A DNA stretch of 64,000 nt, from NCBI GenBank assembly GCA_025751475.1, contig JAOWLD010000004.1:219566-283565 (forward strand). Direction: 5' to 3'. The position numbers and the translations under genes were made by a program. This DNA is from Rhodobacteraceae bacterium XHP0102. GTDB taxonomy: Bacteria; Pseudomonadota; Alphaproteobacteria; Rhodobacterales; Rhodobacteraceae. The notes beneath the pieces were generated by a model that was not told the origin of the DNA, did no database searches, and was given only the letters and a program-made list of their open reading frames with translations. Shown piece after piece: positions 54,060 to 62,784 of the stretch (positions are counted from its first letter, which is position 1; every line of letters starts with the position of its first letter).

Positions 54060-55415
54060 ATGGCATTTGACTATGATCTATTCGTAATTGGTGGCGGTTC
54101 AGGCGGCGTCCGTGCGGCCCGTGTTGCGGCGGGGCTTGGGGCCAAAGTTGCCTTGGCCGAAGACAGCCGCATGGGGGGCACCTGCGTGATCCGCGGCTGT
54201 GTGCCCAAAAAACTGATGGTTTTCGCGTCAGAATATGCCCCCATGGCCGAGGATGCCGCAGCCTATGGATGGGACATCACGCTTGGGGCCTTTCACTGGC
54301 CCAATTTTCAACGCAAGCTCGGCGCTGAACTGGATCGGTTGGAGGGTGTTTACAACGGCCTTCTGGATAAATCTGGCGTGCAGGTTTTTGCGCAGCGTGC
54401 CGCGCTTGAGGATGTGCATTCGGTGCGCCTCAGCGATGGCACGGTGAAAACGGCGAAACATATCCTGATTGCTACGGGCGGGCGCCCCGTACGGCCCGAT
54501 ATAGCGGGCGCAGAGCATGGGATCGTGTCGGATGATATTTTCAATTTGCCCCAGTTGCCGAAATCCATCCTGATTGTCGGGGGTGGCTATATCGCCTGCG
54601 AATTCGCCTGCATCCTCAATGGCCTTGGGGTTGGGGTCACGCAATATTACCGTGGCGCGCAAATCCTGCGCGGTTTTGATGATGAGGCGCGCGGCCTGAT
54701 CTGCGACCAGATGCGCGCAAGCGGTATTGATATTCATATGGGCACGGATGTGCGCGGGATCGAGAAAACCGATGCGGGTCTGGTGGTTGCCGCCACAAAC
54801 GGCGAAGAGCGAATCTTTGAGCAGGTGTTTTTTGCCACGGGCCGCCGCCCCAACACGGATGGGTTGGGGCTAGAGGCCCTCGGCGTCGAATTGGGCCGTG
54901 CGGGTGAAATTGTCGTGGATGCCTTCAGCCAAACCGCCGTGCCTTCGATCTATGCGATTGGCGATGTGACCAATCGGGTGAACCTGACACCCGTGGCGAT
55001 CCGCGAGGCGATGGCCTTTGTTGCGACTGTGTTCGAGGGCAAAAAGACCCCTGTCGACCACGACTTGATCCCTTCGGCGGTGTTCACCCAGCCTGAATTT
55101 GGCACGGTCGGCCTGTCCGAGGAGGATGCCCGCGCGCAAGGTGCGGTTGAGATTTACGCGACTTCCTTTAAGCCGATGCAGTCAGGATTTGCGGGGCGCG
55201 CGGATCGTGTGATGATGAAACTGGTGGTCAATGCTGAAACACGGCAGGTTTTGGGATGTCACATTGTCGCCCCAGGCGCGGGCGAGATGATCCAATTGGC
55301 GGGCATTGCCGTCAAAATGGGCGCAACAAAGGAAGATTTTGACCGCGTCTGCGCCGTGCATCCCACGATGTCCGAAGAATTGGTTACGATGAAAACACCC
55401 GTGCGTATGGCTTGA
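54060..55415 (+). CDS. gor: Glutathione reductase
   Basis: A 451-residue NADPH:disulphide flavoenzyme. FAD motif DLFVIGGGSGGVRAARVAAG, redox-active disulphide GGTCVIRGCVPKKL (CxxxxC near 43-48), NADPH motif ILIVGGGYIACEFACILNGL, and the interface His in VHPTMSEELVT. The start is the ATG at 54060; a TTG directly before extends the frame by one codon. It forms a likely operon with rpiA, linking NADPH supply with glutathione reduction. Confidence 0.95.
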   Translation: MAFDYDLFVIGGGSGGVRAARVAAGLGAKVALAEDSRMGGTCVIRGCVPKKLMVFASEYAPMAEDAAAYGWDITLGAFHWPNFQRKLGAELDRLEGVYNGLLDKSGVQVFAQRAALEDVHSVRLSDGTVKTAKHILIATGGRPVRPDIAGAEHGIVSDDIFNLPQLPKSILIVGGGYIACEFACILNGLGVGVTQYYRGAQILRGFDDEARGLICDQMRASGIDIHMGTDVRGIEKTDAGLVVAATNGEERIFEQVFFATGRRPNTDGLGLEALGVELGRAGEIVVDAFSQTAVPSIYAIGDVTNRVNLTPVAIREAMAFVATVFEGKKTPVDHDLIPSAVFTQPEFGTVGLSEEDARAQGAVEIYATSFKPMQSGFAGRADRVMMKLVVNAETRQVLGCHIVAPGAGEMIQLAGIAVKMGATKEDFDRVCAVHPTMSEELVTMKTPVRMA

Positions 55416-55487
55416 AAATCGGTCGCAAAAGCACATCTGTCAAAAGACGGCACGCGACCCTGTGGTGCAGCTTGGCATGGCATGGCG

Positions 55488-55493
55488 TATAAT
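55488..55493 (+). promoter_or_regulatory. Candidate -10 element upstream of hflK
   Basis: A perfect TATAAT lies 48 bases before the hflK ATG. The -35 region at 17-18 bases spacing (GTGCAG/GGTGCA) is poor, so the call rests on the -10 hexamer and its position. Confidence 0.3.
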
Positions 55494-55540
55494 GAGCATC
55501 GAAGTTTAAGACGAGAGATCACAAGAGGATATAGCGCAGC

Positions 55541-56674
55541 ATGGCTGGAAATAATGGCGGCCCTTGGGGCTCTGGCGGAAATCGCGGCGGCGATGATGAT
55601 GGCCGCAATGGTGGGCCGCGCCGCCCCGAACAGGGTGGCGGTCAACAAATTCCTGAATTGGACGATTTGGTCCGCAAGGGTCAGGAGCAACTCCGCGTAT
55701 TGATGGGCGGTCGTGGCGGCGGCAATGGTGGCTTTGGCGGTGGATCAGGCGGCGGCGGTTTCAAACCAACCCGCGGGATGTATTTCTTGGGCGCTGGTGC
55801 CGCTTTCGTGATGTGGTTCTTGGCGTCTTTCTACACCGTGCAGCCATCTCAGCAGGGTGTGGAAACATTCTTTGGCCAGTTCCACCGCATAACAAACGAG
55901 GGCCCACACATCGCACCATGGCCGCTTGTGCGCGCCGAAGTGATCGAGGTGACCACACAGCGCACCGAGGCCATTGGATCAAACCGCGCTGGCGAGGGTC
56001 TGACGCTGACCACCGATGCCAACATTGTGGATATTGATTTCCAAGTGGTTTGGAACATCAAGGATCCCGCACAGTTCCTGTTCAATCTTCGGGATCCCGA
56101 AGGAACCGTACGTGCGGTGTCCGAGGCGGCCATGCGCGAGGTCATTGCCCAGTCCGAATTGGCACCGATCCTGAACCGAGACCGTGGTTTGATTGCGGAT
56201 CAGGCACGTGAGTTGATCCAAGTCACCATGGACAGCTACGAGTCTGGCATCAACATCGTGCGTCTCAACCTAGACCGTGCCGACCCGCCCGCCGAGGTGA
56301 TTGATGCCTTCCGTGACGTTCAGGCGGCCGAGCAGGAACGCGACCGTCTGGAACGTCAGGCAGATGCCTATGCGAACCAAGCCCTTGCTGGCGCGCGCGG
56401 TGAAGCGGCGCAACTTCTGGAAGAGGCAGAAGGCTATCGCGCCCAAGTGGTCAACGAGGCCGAAGGTCAGGCAAGCCGCTTCTTGGCAGTTTTGCAGGAA
56501 TATCGCGGTGCGCCAGAGGTGACGCGGCGGCGTATCTATCTGGAAACGATGGAGCAGGTCTTGGGTGATGTGAACCTAGTTCTGATGGATGAAGGCGGCT
56601 CAGGCAGTGGTGTGGTCCCCTATCTGCCGCTTAACGAATTGCGCCGCAATGACACCACGGGAGGCAACAACTAA
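55541..56674 (+). CDS. hflK: FtsH protease modulator HflK
   Basis: A 377-residue inner-membrane protein of the SPFH/band 7 superfamily. The N-terminal 80 residues are Gly/Asn-rich and cytoplasmic (GGRGGGNGGFGGGSGGGGF), one helix follows (about 86-105), then the periplasmic SPFH domain and a long coiled coil (about 255-330, DVQAAEQERDRLERQADAYA). HflK and HflC form a cage around FtsH and limit its access to membrane proteins. The stop overlaps the hflC start by one base (TAATG). Confidence 0.96.
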   Translation: MAGNNGGPWGSGGNRGGDDDGRNGGPRRPEQGGGQQIPELDDLVRKGQEQLRVLMGGRGGGNGGFGGGSGGGGFKPTRGMYFLGAGAAFVMWFLASFYTVQPSQQGVETFFGQFHRITNEGPHIAPWPLVRAEVIEVTTQRTEAIGSNRAGEGLTLTTDANIVDIDFQVVWNIKDPAQFLFNLRDPEGTVRAVSEAAMREVIAQSELAPILNRDRGLIADQARELIQVTMDSYESGINIVRLNLDRADPPAEVIDAFRDVQAAEQERDRLERQADAYANQALAGARGEAAQLLEEAEGYRAQVVNEAEGQASRFLAVLQEYRGAPEVTRRRIYLETMEQVLGDVNLVLMDEGGSGSGVVPYLPLNELRRNDTTGGNN

Positions 56675-57552
56675 TGTCACGTATCGCTTTTCTTCTTCCC
56701 ATTGGCGTCTTGTTGGTTGCGCTTGGGTTTAGTTCTTTGTTCATCGTGGATGAGCGCCAGAAGGCATTGGTGCTTCAGTTTGGTCAAATTCGTCAGGTCA
56801 TCGAAGAGCCTGGATTGAATGTCAAAGTGCCGTTTATCCAAGAGGTGGTCTATTACGATGACCGCATTCTGTCGCTGGATACACAACCTATCGAGGTTAC
56901 CCCTTCCGATGATCGCCGTTTGGTGGTGGACGCGTTTGCGCGTTATCGGATTTCCGATATCGTGGCCTTCCGTCAGGCCATCGGCGCCGGCGGTTTGCGC
57001 GCGGCCGAGGCGCAGCTGCAAGATATTCTCAATCCGCAGATCCGCGCTGTTTTGGGTGCTGACGGTGTGACATCCAACACGATCCTGTCAGAAGAGCGTG
57101 CCGCGTTGATGGCGCGGATCACGGCGCAGTCCCGTGTTCTGGCCGAGCGTTTGGGCCTTGAAGTGCTCGATGTGCGCCTCAAGCGCACGGAACTGCCGCA
57201 GCAAAACCTTGAGGCGACCTTCGCCCGTATGGAGGCCGAACGCCAGCGGGAAGCCACGGACGAGCGTGCGCGCGGGGCCGAAGCCGCCCAACGGGTGCGC
57301 GCACAGGCCGACCGTACCGTGGTCGAGATTGTCTCGGAAGCAACCCGCGAAGCGGAAATCATACGCGGTGAAGCAGATGCCGAACGCAACCGTGTGTTTG
57401 CCGAGGCGTTTTCGCAAGACACGGAATTCTTTGAATTCTACCGTTCTATGAGCGCCTACAGCCAAGCCTTGCGCAGTGGAAACTCCACCTTCGTTCTGGC
57501 GCCTGACAGTGAATTCTTCGATTATCTGGGGTCGTCACAAAGCGCACGCTGA
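56674..57552 (+). CDS. hflC: FtsH protease modulator HflC
   Basis: A 292-residue SPFH/band 7 protein with an N-terminal helix (about 4-22), SPFH core (VDERQKALVLQFGQIRQVIEEPGL; KVPFIQEVVYYDDRIL) and helical C-terminus with Glu/Arg-rich coiled coil (ATFARMEAERQREATDERAR). Partners with HflK. Both ends overlap neighbours by one base, so hflK, hflC and the DUF2065 gene are tightly coupled. Confidence 0.96.
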   Translation: MSRIAFLLPIGVLLVALGFSSLFIVDERQKALVLQFGQIRQVIEEPGLNVKVPFIQEVVYYDDRILSLDTQPIEVTPSDDRRLVVDAFARYRISDIVAFRQAIGAGGLRAAEAQLQDILNPQIRAVLGADGVTSNTILSEERAALMARITAQSRVLAERLGLEVLDVRLKRTELPQQNLEATFARMEAERQREATDERARGAEAAQRVRAQADRTVVEIVSEATREAEIIRGEADAERNRVFAEAFSQDTEFFEFYRSMSAYSQALRSGNSTFVLAPDSEFFDYLGSSQSAR

Positions 57553-57755
57553 TGCTTGGGCTGTCTTGGGATATTGTCATAGCGGGGCTTGGAATGGCCC
57601 TTGTGATCGAGGGGCTGGTCTTTGCACTGGCCCCTTCGCGTTTGGATCATCTGGTCGCGTTTTTGGCCAGTATCCCAGTCGAAACGCGCCGCCTGATCGG
57701 CTTTGGCGCGCTTGTTTTTGGGGTGCTGCTGCTGTCTTTTGGGGCGAGTTTGTAA
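57552..57755 (+). CDS. DUF2065 family small membrane protein
   Basis: A 67-residue protein with two helices (about 7-28, DIVIAGLGMALVIEGLVFAL, and 47-65) joined by a short loop containing PSRLDHLVAFLASIPVETRR. DUF2065 genes regularly follow hflC in proteobacteria; role unknown, possibly in the HflKC-FtsH complex. Starts on the last base of hflC (TGATG). Confidence 0.92.
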   Translation: MLGLSWDIVIAGLGMALVIEGLVFALAPSRLDHLVAFLASIPVETRRLIGFGALVFGVLLLSFGASL

Positions 57756-57918
57756 CTTGGTTTCACGGCCTTGTGACAGGGGTTTGACATACGGTGATGT
57801 TGGGCGGCTTGAATGACGCGGCGGGCGCTCAAATATAATCCTCATCAAATGGGGCGTGACGCACCCCAGATCAGGGCACGTGAACAGCGATGCTTGAGAG
57901 TTGAAAAGGAGTGTGCAG

Positions 57919-59436
57919 GTGAGAAACCAATATCCATCTCATGGGGGCCATCGGTCCTTACCCCCGTCACAAGTCCAAGCTGCACCGTCAGCACAGGCGC
58001 GGGTGCAACAGGGGCTGATGTGGCTCGGCGCGGCCTTGGTGGCGATGACACTGCTTATGGCGCAAGTCGCCCATGCGCAGGCAGAGCGCCCAGATACATT
58101 CGCGGATTTGGTTGACCAAGTGGGCGATGCGGTGGTGAATATCACCACCACGTCCATTGTCGCGGCCCGCCAAGATGGGCCCCAAGGCATACAGCCAATG
58201 CTGCCGCCTGGATCCCCCTTCGAAGAATTCTTTAACGATTTTATGAATCGCAACGGGCCAGGAGGGCAGGTGCCGCGGCGCTCACAAGCCTTGGGTTCAG
58301 GGTTCGTCATTTCCGAGGATGGGTTTATCGTCACGAATAACCACGTCATCGAAGGCGCGGATGAGATTTCGGTTGAATTTCGTTCTGGCGAGATGCTGCA
58401 GGCCGAGCTGATTGGCACCGATCCCAACACCGATATTGCGCTTTTGAAGGTCGATCCTGCGGCCCCATTGACCTCCGTCTCGTTTGGCGACAGCGATGCG
58501 TTGCGCGTGGGGGATTGGGTGATGGCCATGGGCAATCCGCTTGGGCAAGGCTTCTCGGTCTCTGTGGGCGTGGTCTCGGCGCGCGGGCGGGAACTCTCGG
58601 GGGCGTATGATGATTTCATTCAAACCGATGCGGCCATCAATCGTGGCAATTCAGGTGGCCCCTTGTTCAACCTTGAGGGCGAAGTCATTGGGGTGAACAC
58701 GGCGATTTTGTCGCCCAATGGAGGCTCTATCGGGATTGGGTTTTCCATGGCTTCGGCGGTGGTGAGCGATGTTGTGAACCAGTTGCAACAATTCGGTGAG
58801 ACCCGCCGTGGATGGCTTGGCGTGCGCATTCAAGATGTAAGCCAAGATATCGCGGATGGTCTTTCGCTTGATGAGGCGCGCGGCGCGCTTGTGACAGATG
58901 TGCCCGAAGGCCCTGCCCGCGATGCGGGGGTCGAGGTGGGCGATGTGATCCTCAGCTTTGATGGGCAGGACATAGAGGACACCCGTGAATTGGTCCGCGT
59001 GGTTGCTGCGGCCCCAGTGGGCGAGACGGTGGAAATGGATGTGCTGCGTGCAGGGGCGATGGAAACCCTGTCGGTCACCTTGGGTCGCCGTGAAACCGCA
59101 GACGCAACGGCGGGTCAGCCTGACCCCGTCAAGCCTGCATCGGTTGATCTGTTGGGGTTGCGTCTTGGTCCGCTTGGCGCAGAGGCCCGTGCGGAATTGC
59201 AGGCACGCGGCCTGAACGGCGTTGTAATTGAGGCGGTCGACCCCAATTCAGACGCCGCGTCCAAGGGCTTGCAAGCGGGGGATATTGTGACGGAATTGGC
59301 GCAGATGCCAATTTCCACACCACAGGAATTTGAGCAGATTGTCACCGAAGCACGGGATGCGGGGCAAAAGTCGATCTTGCTTTTGATCCGCCGTGGCGGC
59401 GATCCACGCTTCGTGGCCCTCAGCCTGCTTGAGTAA
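57919..59436 (+). CDS. htrA: Periplasmic serine protease of the DegP/HtrA (Do) family
   Basis: A 505-residue protease/chaperone for misfolded envelope proteins. The N-terminal region has an unusually long 35-residue Gln/Ser/Pro-rich lead before the signal helix (about 39-58, MWLGAALVAMTLLMAQVAHA). The catalytic triad is His in TNNHVIEGADEI, Asp in NTDIALLKVD and Ser in NRGNSGGPLFN; two PDZ domains follow (about 285-375 and 410-500). Start is GTG at 57919, with AAAAGGAG eight bases upstream. Its position after hflKC-DUF2065 makes a membrane/periplasm quality-control unit. Confidence 0.95.
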   Translation: MRNQYPSHGGHRSLPPSQVQAAPSAQARVQQGLMWLGAALVAMTLLMAQVAHAQAERPDTFADLVDQVGDAVVNITTTSIVAARQDGPQGIQPMLPPGSPFEEFFNDFMNRNGPGGQVPRRSQALGSGFVISEDGFIVTNNHVIEGADEISVEFRSGEMLQAELIGTDPNTDIALLKVDPAAPLTSVSFGDSDALRVGDWVMAMGNPLGQGFSVSVGVVSARGRELSGAYDDFIQTDAAINRGNSGGPLFNLEGEVIGVNTAILSPNGGSIGIGFSMASAVVSDVVNQLQQFGETRRGWLGVRIQDVSQDIADGLSLDEARGALVTDVPEGPARDAGVEVGDVILSFDGQDIEDTRELVRVVAAAPVGETVEMDVLRAGAMETLSVTLGRRETADATAGQPDPVKPASVDLLGLRLGPLGAEARAELQARGLNGVVIEAVDPNSDAASKGLQAGDIVTELAQMPISTPQEFEQIVTEARDAGQKSILLLIRRGGDPRFVALSLLE

Positions 59437-59579
59437 CCGCTCGTGACACCTCGGTGACAGGCGCGGGCGATGTGACTGTGGCCCGCGCTATTTCTTTGCC
59501 TCGTGTCCTGCGCTTTGCTAGGACACAGCAGGAACGAACACCATGTCACACAACCATGCTCCAAGGAGGGGCTTTGTCG

Positions 59580-60182
59580 ATGCGTCTGTTGCCAGTTGCT
59601 TTGATTGCGGCGGCCACCGCCGTTGCGGGGTGCCAAAGCGTCACTATGCCCCCTGTAGAAGAGTTAAGCCCGCCCCAGCAAGCTTTGGCGCAAGTGATCC
59701 CCCCACGGGGTGGTGTGGTATTGGCGGCCTTTACCGATCCGCAGGTGCAGCCCCAGTTTCTGACGGATGATCTTGTCACGCAATCGCAACGGGCCGCGAC
59801 CTGCCATCAAGAGGCATATGGCGACGCCATGGGTATGCAGGATATTTTGCCGATTTTGACGGACCTTCCCAACGCCGTGTTCTATGAAAGCCAAATCGAA
59901 ACCGCCCGCGCCGCGCAGATTTCAGTCCTGACAGGGAAAACCCCCGGCGCTGAACGGGTCGATGTGACCTTGCTGCGCCAAGCGGATGTCTGGAAAATCG
60001 CTGATCTCTCGCATCAGGGCAAGTTGCTGTCGGTGCAATTGGGCGGGCATTGCGATTATATTGCGCGCGAGGCGGCCGCTGTGGAACGTGCTGCGGCACG
60101 CAGCGAGGCTGAGGCGGAAGCCGATATGTCAGGCACGAGCCCCGCCGAGGCGGAAGCCGATGAAAGTGGCACGAACAGTTAA
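59580..60182 (+). CDS. Predicted lipoprotein with duplicated acidic tail
   Basis: A 200-residue lipoprotein: signal peptide RLLPVALIAAATAVAGC with Cys at about 19. Two further Cys (RAATCHQEAY and GGHCDYI) could form a disulphide. The tail contains a 12-codon tandem duplication (AEAEADMSGTSP, AEAEADESGTNS); at DNA level GAGGCGGAAGCCGAT recurs at 60111-60125 and 60147-60161. AAGGAGG lies upstream of the ATG. I recognise no function. It follows htrA after 143 bases. Confidence 0.7.
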   Translation: MRLLPVALIAAATAVAGCQSVTMPPVEELSPPQQALAQVIPPRGGVVLAAFTDPQVQPQFLTDDLVTQSQRAATCHQEAYGDAMGMQDILPILTDLPNAVFYESQIETARAAQISVLTGKTPGAERVDVTLLRQADVWKIADLSHQGKLLSVQLGGHCDYIAREAAAVERAAARSEAEAEADMSGTSPAEAEADESGTNS

Positions 60183-60420
60183 GACTGCCGTCATTTTCCT
60201 TCAAGGCGTAGCAGGGGTTGAGCGGGCTTGATCGCGTTGCATTATTAATTTCGTTGCACAGATAAACGGGTTTTGTTAATTTCGAAAGTAATCTGAAAAA
60301 GTGTTTAAATAGTATATATTTTGTATATAAAAAGGACATCCTGCGTGCTATAAGTTGAGTGACGGTATAATATGGTATACCAAGGCGGCTGGGGTATCTA
60401 CGAGAGATCATGGGTCTAAG
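60183..60420 (+). promoter_or_regulatory. AT-rich spacer with repeat elements and a TATAAT box
   Basis: This 238-base spacer is far richer in A and T than its neighbours. TTAATTTCG occurs twice (60245-60253 and 60276-60284, offset 31 bases). TATAAT is at 60366-60371 and directly after it the palindrome GGTATACC (60374-60381), where a repressor could block the promoter. The -35 partner is not clear. Confidence 0.4.
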
Positions 60421-60720
60421 ATGGGAAATCTTGATAAATTAGAGCAGCTTTGTGCGCTGGCCTCTGTGCTGGACGGGATGGAGCGGGATTTGGGTTTGAA
60501 CACGCTGTCAGACCTTGAAAAGAAAGTGTTGCGCGCGGCCTATTCAGTGTCAGATCGCAACAACCATTTCGCACCAAGCGAGGTTCTGGAGCGCTTGGAA
60601 GGTGAGCGGGATGTTTCGCGCAGTTCGTTTTTTCGCGCGCTCAAAGCATTGTCAGAAGCGGGCCGTATCCAACGCATGGGGGATGAAAAGCGCGCCGGAT
60701 ATCAGATTGTTGGCCAATAA
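60421..60720 (+). CDS. Small winged-helix protein, function unknown
   Basis: A 99-residue cytoplasmic protein. The first half is helical and acidic (NLDKLEQLCALASVLDGMER); the second half reads as a winged helix: LSDLEKKVLRAAYSVSD, FAPSEVLERLEGERDVSRSS, recognition helix FFRALKALSEAGRI and a short wing QRMGDEKRAGYQIV. This resembles MarR-like DNA-binding domains, so I infer a transcription regulator. The preceding 238-base AT-rich spacer with the GGTATACC palindrome may be its own control region. The next gene, a MASE1-like membrane protein, starts 61 bases later. Confidence 0.65.
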   Translation: MGNLDKLEQLCALASVLDGMERDLGLNTLSDLEKKVLRAAYSVSDRNNHFAPSEVLERLEGERDVSRSSFFRALKALSEAGRIQRMGDEKRAGYQIVGQ

Positions 60721-60781
60721 GTATTGATCTGAAACTATATAAGTGAAAATAATCCCAAAACTCATGTAACGAGATTTGGGC

Positions 60782-61354
60782 GTGATACATTTTATTATAG
60801 TAGCCGCTTACTTGGTCAGTTTGGTGTTGGTTCATTGGGTGATTGCACCTGTTCAAGCACAGGCCATGCGTGATCCAACAATCATCGCCTCCGTTATGTT
60901 TCTTCCCCATGGTGTCCGCGTATTAAGCGCGATGTTGGTCGGGTGGCGTTCGGTGCCAGCCTTGTTGGTTGCCCATGCCTTGGGGATGATCTTCATCTGG
61001 GAACCGGGCAGCACCTTGCATCTGGAGGAGATGATCTTGTTGTCCGTGGTTGGGGCAACCTCCGCCCATATTGTATGGTCCGCATTTCAGCATTCTGGAC
61101 TTGGGCTGACAGCATCAACGGGCATGGATACCAAGTGGCGCTTGGTGATATTGGTCGGGGCTGCGGCCTCCTTTTTAAATTCGATTGGAACGGTTGCGGT
61201 GATCGGCTTGTTCCATCCTGGATTGGTGGCCCAAACAAGCCTCACGCAAATCAGCTATTTCGCGCTTGGAGACACAATTGGGGTATTTGCCTTGCTGTTG
61301 CTCTTGATCCTGCTGCGCAGGCTGTGGCGGATGTCGAGCACGGGCGTGCTGTGA
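60782..61354 (+). CDS. Stand-alone MASE1-like integral membrane protein
   Basis: About 190 residues with six predicted helices and almost no soluble part. FLPHGVRVLSAMLVGWRSVP near 40-60 and the closing FALGDTIGVFALLLLLILLR (near 160-180) resemble the Pro-Gly and GDxxGV motifs of MASE1 sensory domains, which normally sit at the N-terminus of histidine kinases or diguanylate cyclases. Here no output domain follows; the frame stops at 61354 after Arg-rich RRLWRMSSTGVL. Start is uncertain (TTG 60776 or GTG 60782). It could sense a ligand and signal through the preceding HTH protein, but that is inference from adjacency only. Confidence 0.6.
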   Translation: MIHFIIVAAYLVSLVLVHWVIAPVQAQAMRDPTIIASVMFLPHGVRVLSAMLVGWRSVPALLVAHALGMIFIWEPGSTLHLEEMILLSVVGATSAHIVWSAFQHSGLGLTASTGMDTKWRLVILVGAAASFLNSIGTVAVIGLFHPGLVAQTSLTQISYFALGDTIGVFALLLLLILLRRLWRMSSTGVL

Positions 61355-61928
61355 GAGTGCCTCGCCGAGGGCAATCTAGGGTCATGGCGCGATGCGACCG
61401 CGGCTGCTCCAGATGAAGACCCTCACTGATCTATCCGCCACCGACCTTTCCACTGAGTGACCAGCCAGCGTGATCTCGCCACGGCCCTCGATGGTCGATG
61501 TGTGGCCGCGTTGCAGTTGCCAACGATTTCACGGGGGGCGGTGGATCTGGTCTGCATTGAGTTTGGGCATGAGCTGCGGCCTGAGTGATCCAGCGCATTT
61601 TGGGCCTTATCGGGAGTTTGCTGCACTCCCGCCGCCGCCGCGGCCGAATTTTTTTGGTGGGTGGCCACATTGTCGCGCGCCGGAGCGGTCCGCGTGGCCC
61701 CCTCTCTTGTTTTAAACTGCGCGGCGCCGGGCGCGCTCGCGCTTGAGTTGTGCGGGGCGTGTCGCGGGCGCCCAAGATGTGTGCAGACGCAACTTTTTTT
61801 GTGAAAAAAGAAGTTGAAAACCAGTGCACATGTGTGTTTTTGATACTTCAACTGTATTTGTGCCCCGCGGGATCAGTGTGCCCGTGCGAGAGTTGGGGCA
61901 TCAACAAAACTCTTTGGGGGAGTATAAA
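61355..61928. other. Long region without recognisable gene
   Basis: About 570 bases with very mixed composition. Open frames on both strands (for example minus 61423-61851) have poor, Ala/Arg/Ser/Pro-dominated translations that I do not accept. A hairpin formed by CAACTTTTTTT (61790-61800) and AAAAAAGAAGTTG (61804-61816) is followed by TTGAAA and an AT-rich stretch, probably promoter and leader for the gene at 61929. The rest may be decayed DNA from an inserted element. Confidence 0.4.
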
Positions 61929-62342
61929 ATGAAAGACTATGGCAAGTTCGAGCAGGTCGAACAGGCAGCCACCGACACAGCCACCGCGCCGGGCGCGAAT
62001 CCCGGCCGCGTGGCGATTGACGGGGCAGTCGAGACCGACGCGGCCCGCGCCTACGTGCTGCGCGCGCCGCGCGTCCGCGACCTGCCGGCTTGGCTCTCCC
62101 CCGCCGAATTCTTCGGCAGCCGCGCCGCCTCCGTGCGCGTGGCCGAGGACGAGGGTGGCCTCGAGGCCCGCGCCGCCGCGGGGGAGTTGGAGGTGATCGA
62201 CCTGCCGCGCGCCCCTCACGTGCGACGGGAGTTTTTGGCTGAGTGGGCGCGCAAGGGCGGCCCGCTGCCGTTTGCGGTTTGTGGGCCTGGTAGCTCCACG
62301 ATCATCAATCTGGCTCCCACATTTATGTCGGAGTGCGACTGA
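61929..62342 (+). CDS. Orphan protein, function unknown
   Basis: A 137-residue soluble protein with no signal peptide or membrane helix. The first 40 residues are Ala/Thr/Asp-rich; the central part reads RAPRVRDLPAWLSPAEFFGS, then acidic and Ala-rich (VAEDEGGLEARAAAGELEV), then PHVRREFLAEWARKGGPLPFAV. GGGGGAG six bases before the ATG is a strong ribosome site and decides the start at 61929. Codon use is much richer in C/G than in the flanking spacers. I recognise no family. It precedes the large surface lipoprotein gene on the same strand, so a role in that system is possible. Confidence 0.55.
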   Translation: MKDYGKFEQVEQAATDTATAPGANPGRVAIDGAVETDAARAYVLRAPRVRDLPAWLSPAEFFGSRAASVRVAEDEGGLEARAAAGELEVIDLPRAPHVRREFLAEWARKGGPLPFAVCGPGSSTIINLAPTFMSECD

Positions 62343-62784
62343 AAGTGACGGGTAAAAGAGCAGGGGAAGATGCGGGAAAGAATTGAAAAGAAACGGGTAA
62401 GTAGAAGCGCCGAAGTTAGTGTCACTGTCATGTTTCATGGCAAAGCAGCGTGTTTCGGATCTTTCTGCTCGGTTTGTGCGCGCGACCACGCCGCGCTGTC
62501 ACTGTCCGCTGCCCTGTCGGTTGATGCGTTGATGCCTGCTGCAGCCCTGTCACTGCCATCGCTTCTGAAAGTGGCCATGCCCAGTGCTTACTCGCGTCAT
62601 CGAGCCCGAGGGCGAACGTTGCCACACATCGAAAAGTTTTCCGCGGAGAAGCTCATGGCTCGCTCCGCTTTGGCCGTCTCGGCGGCCATCCCGAACAGGC
62701 GCGGCGGAAAAGCCGCCGAAAACCCAGCCACCAAAGTGACCGAGCAGCGCCGCTGCGAGGCGGCGTGAAGAAGGAGTTATCGTC
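62343..62784 (+). other. Leader region of the large surface lipoprotein gene
   Basis: About 440 bases without a convincing gene; a plus-strand frame at 62370-62768 has implausible composition. It contains a GC-rich hairpin CGGCGG (62702-62707), AAAAG, CCGCCG (62713-62718), 67 bases before the start codon, and ends in AAGGAG (62771-62776). A long structured leader would fit a highly expressed surface-protein mRNA. Confidence 0.4.

Noticed and set aside
61423..61851. A minus-strand frame that might be a decayed transposase or similar gene
   Set aside because: Translation is dominated by Ala, Arg, Ser and Pro; I found no catalytic motif, terminal inverted repeat or target duplication.
62370..62768. 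A 132-codon plus-strand frame before the surface lipoprotein gene
   Set aside because: Mixed composition, no ribosome site, and it overlaps the GC hairpin; a leader is more likely. Kept open but not annotated as a gene.
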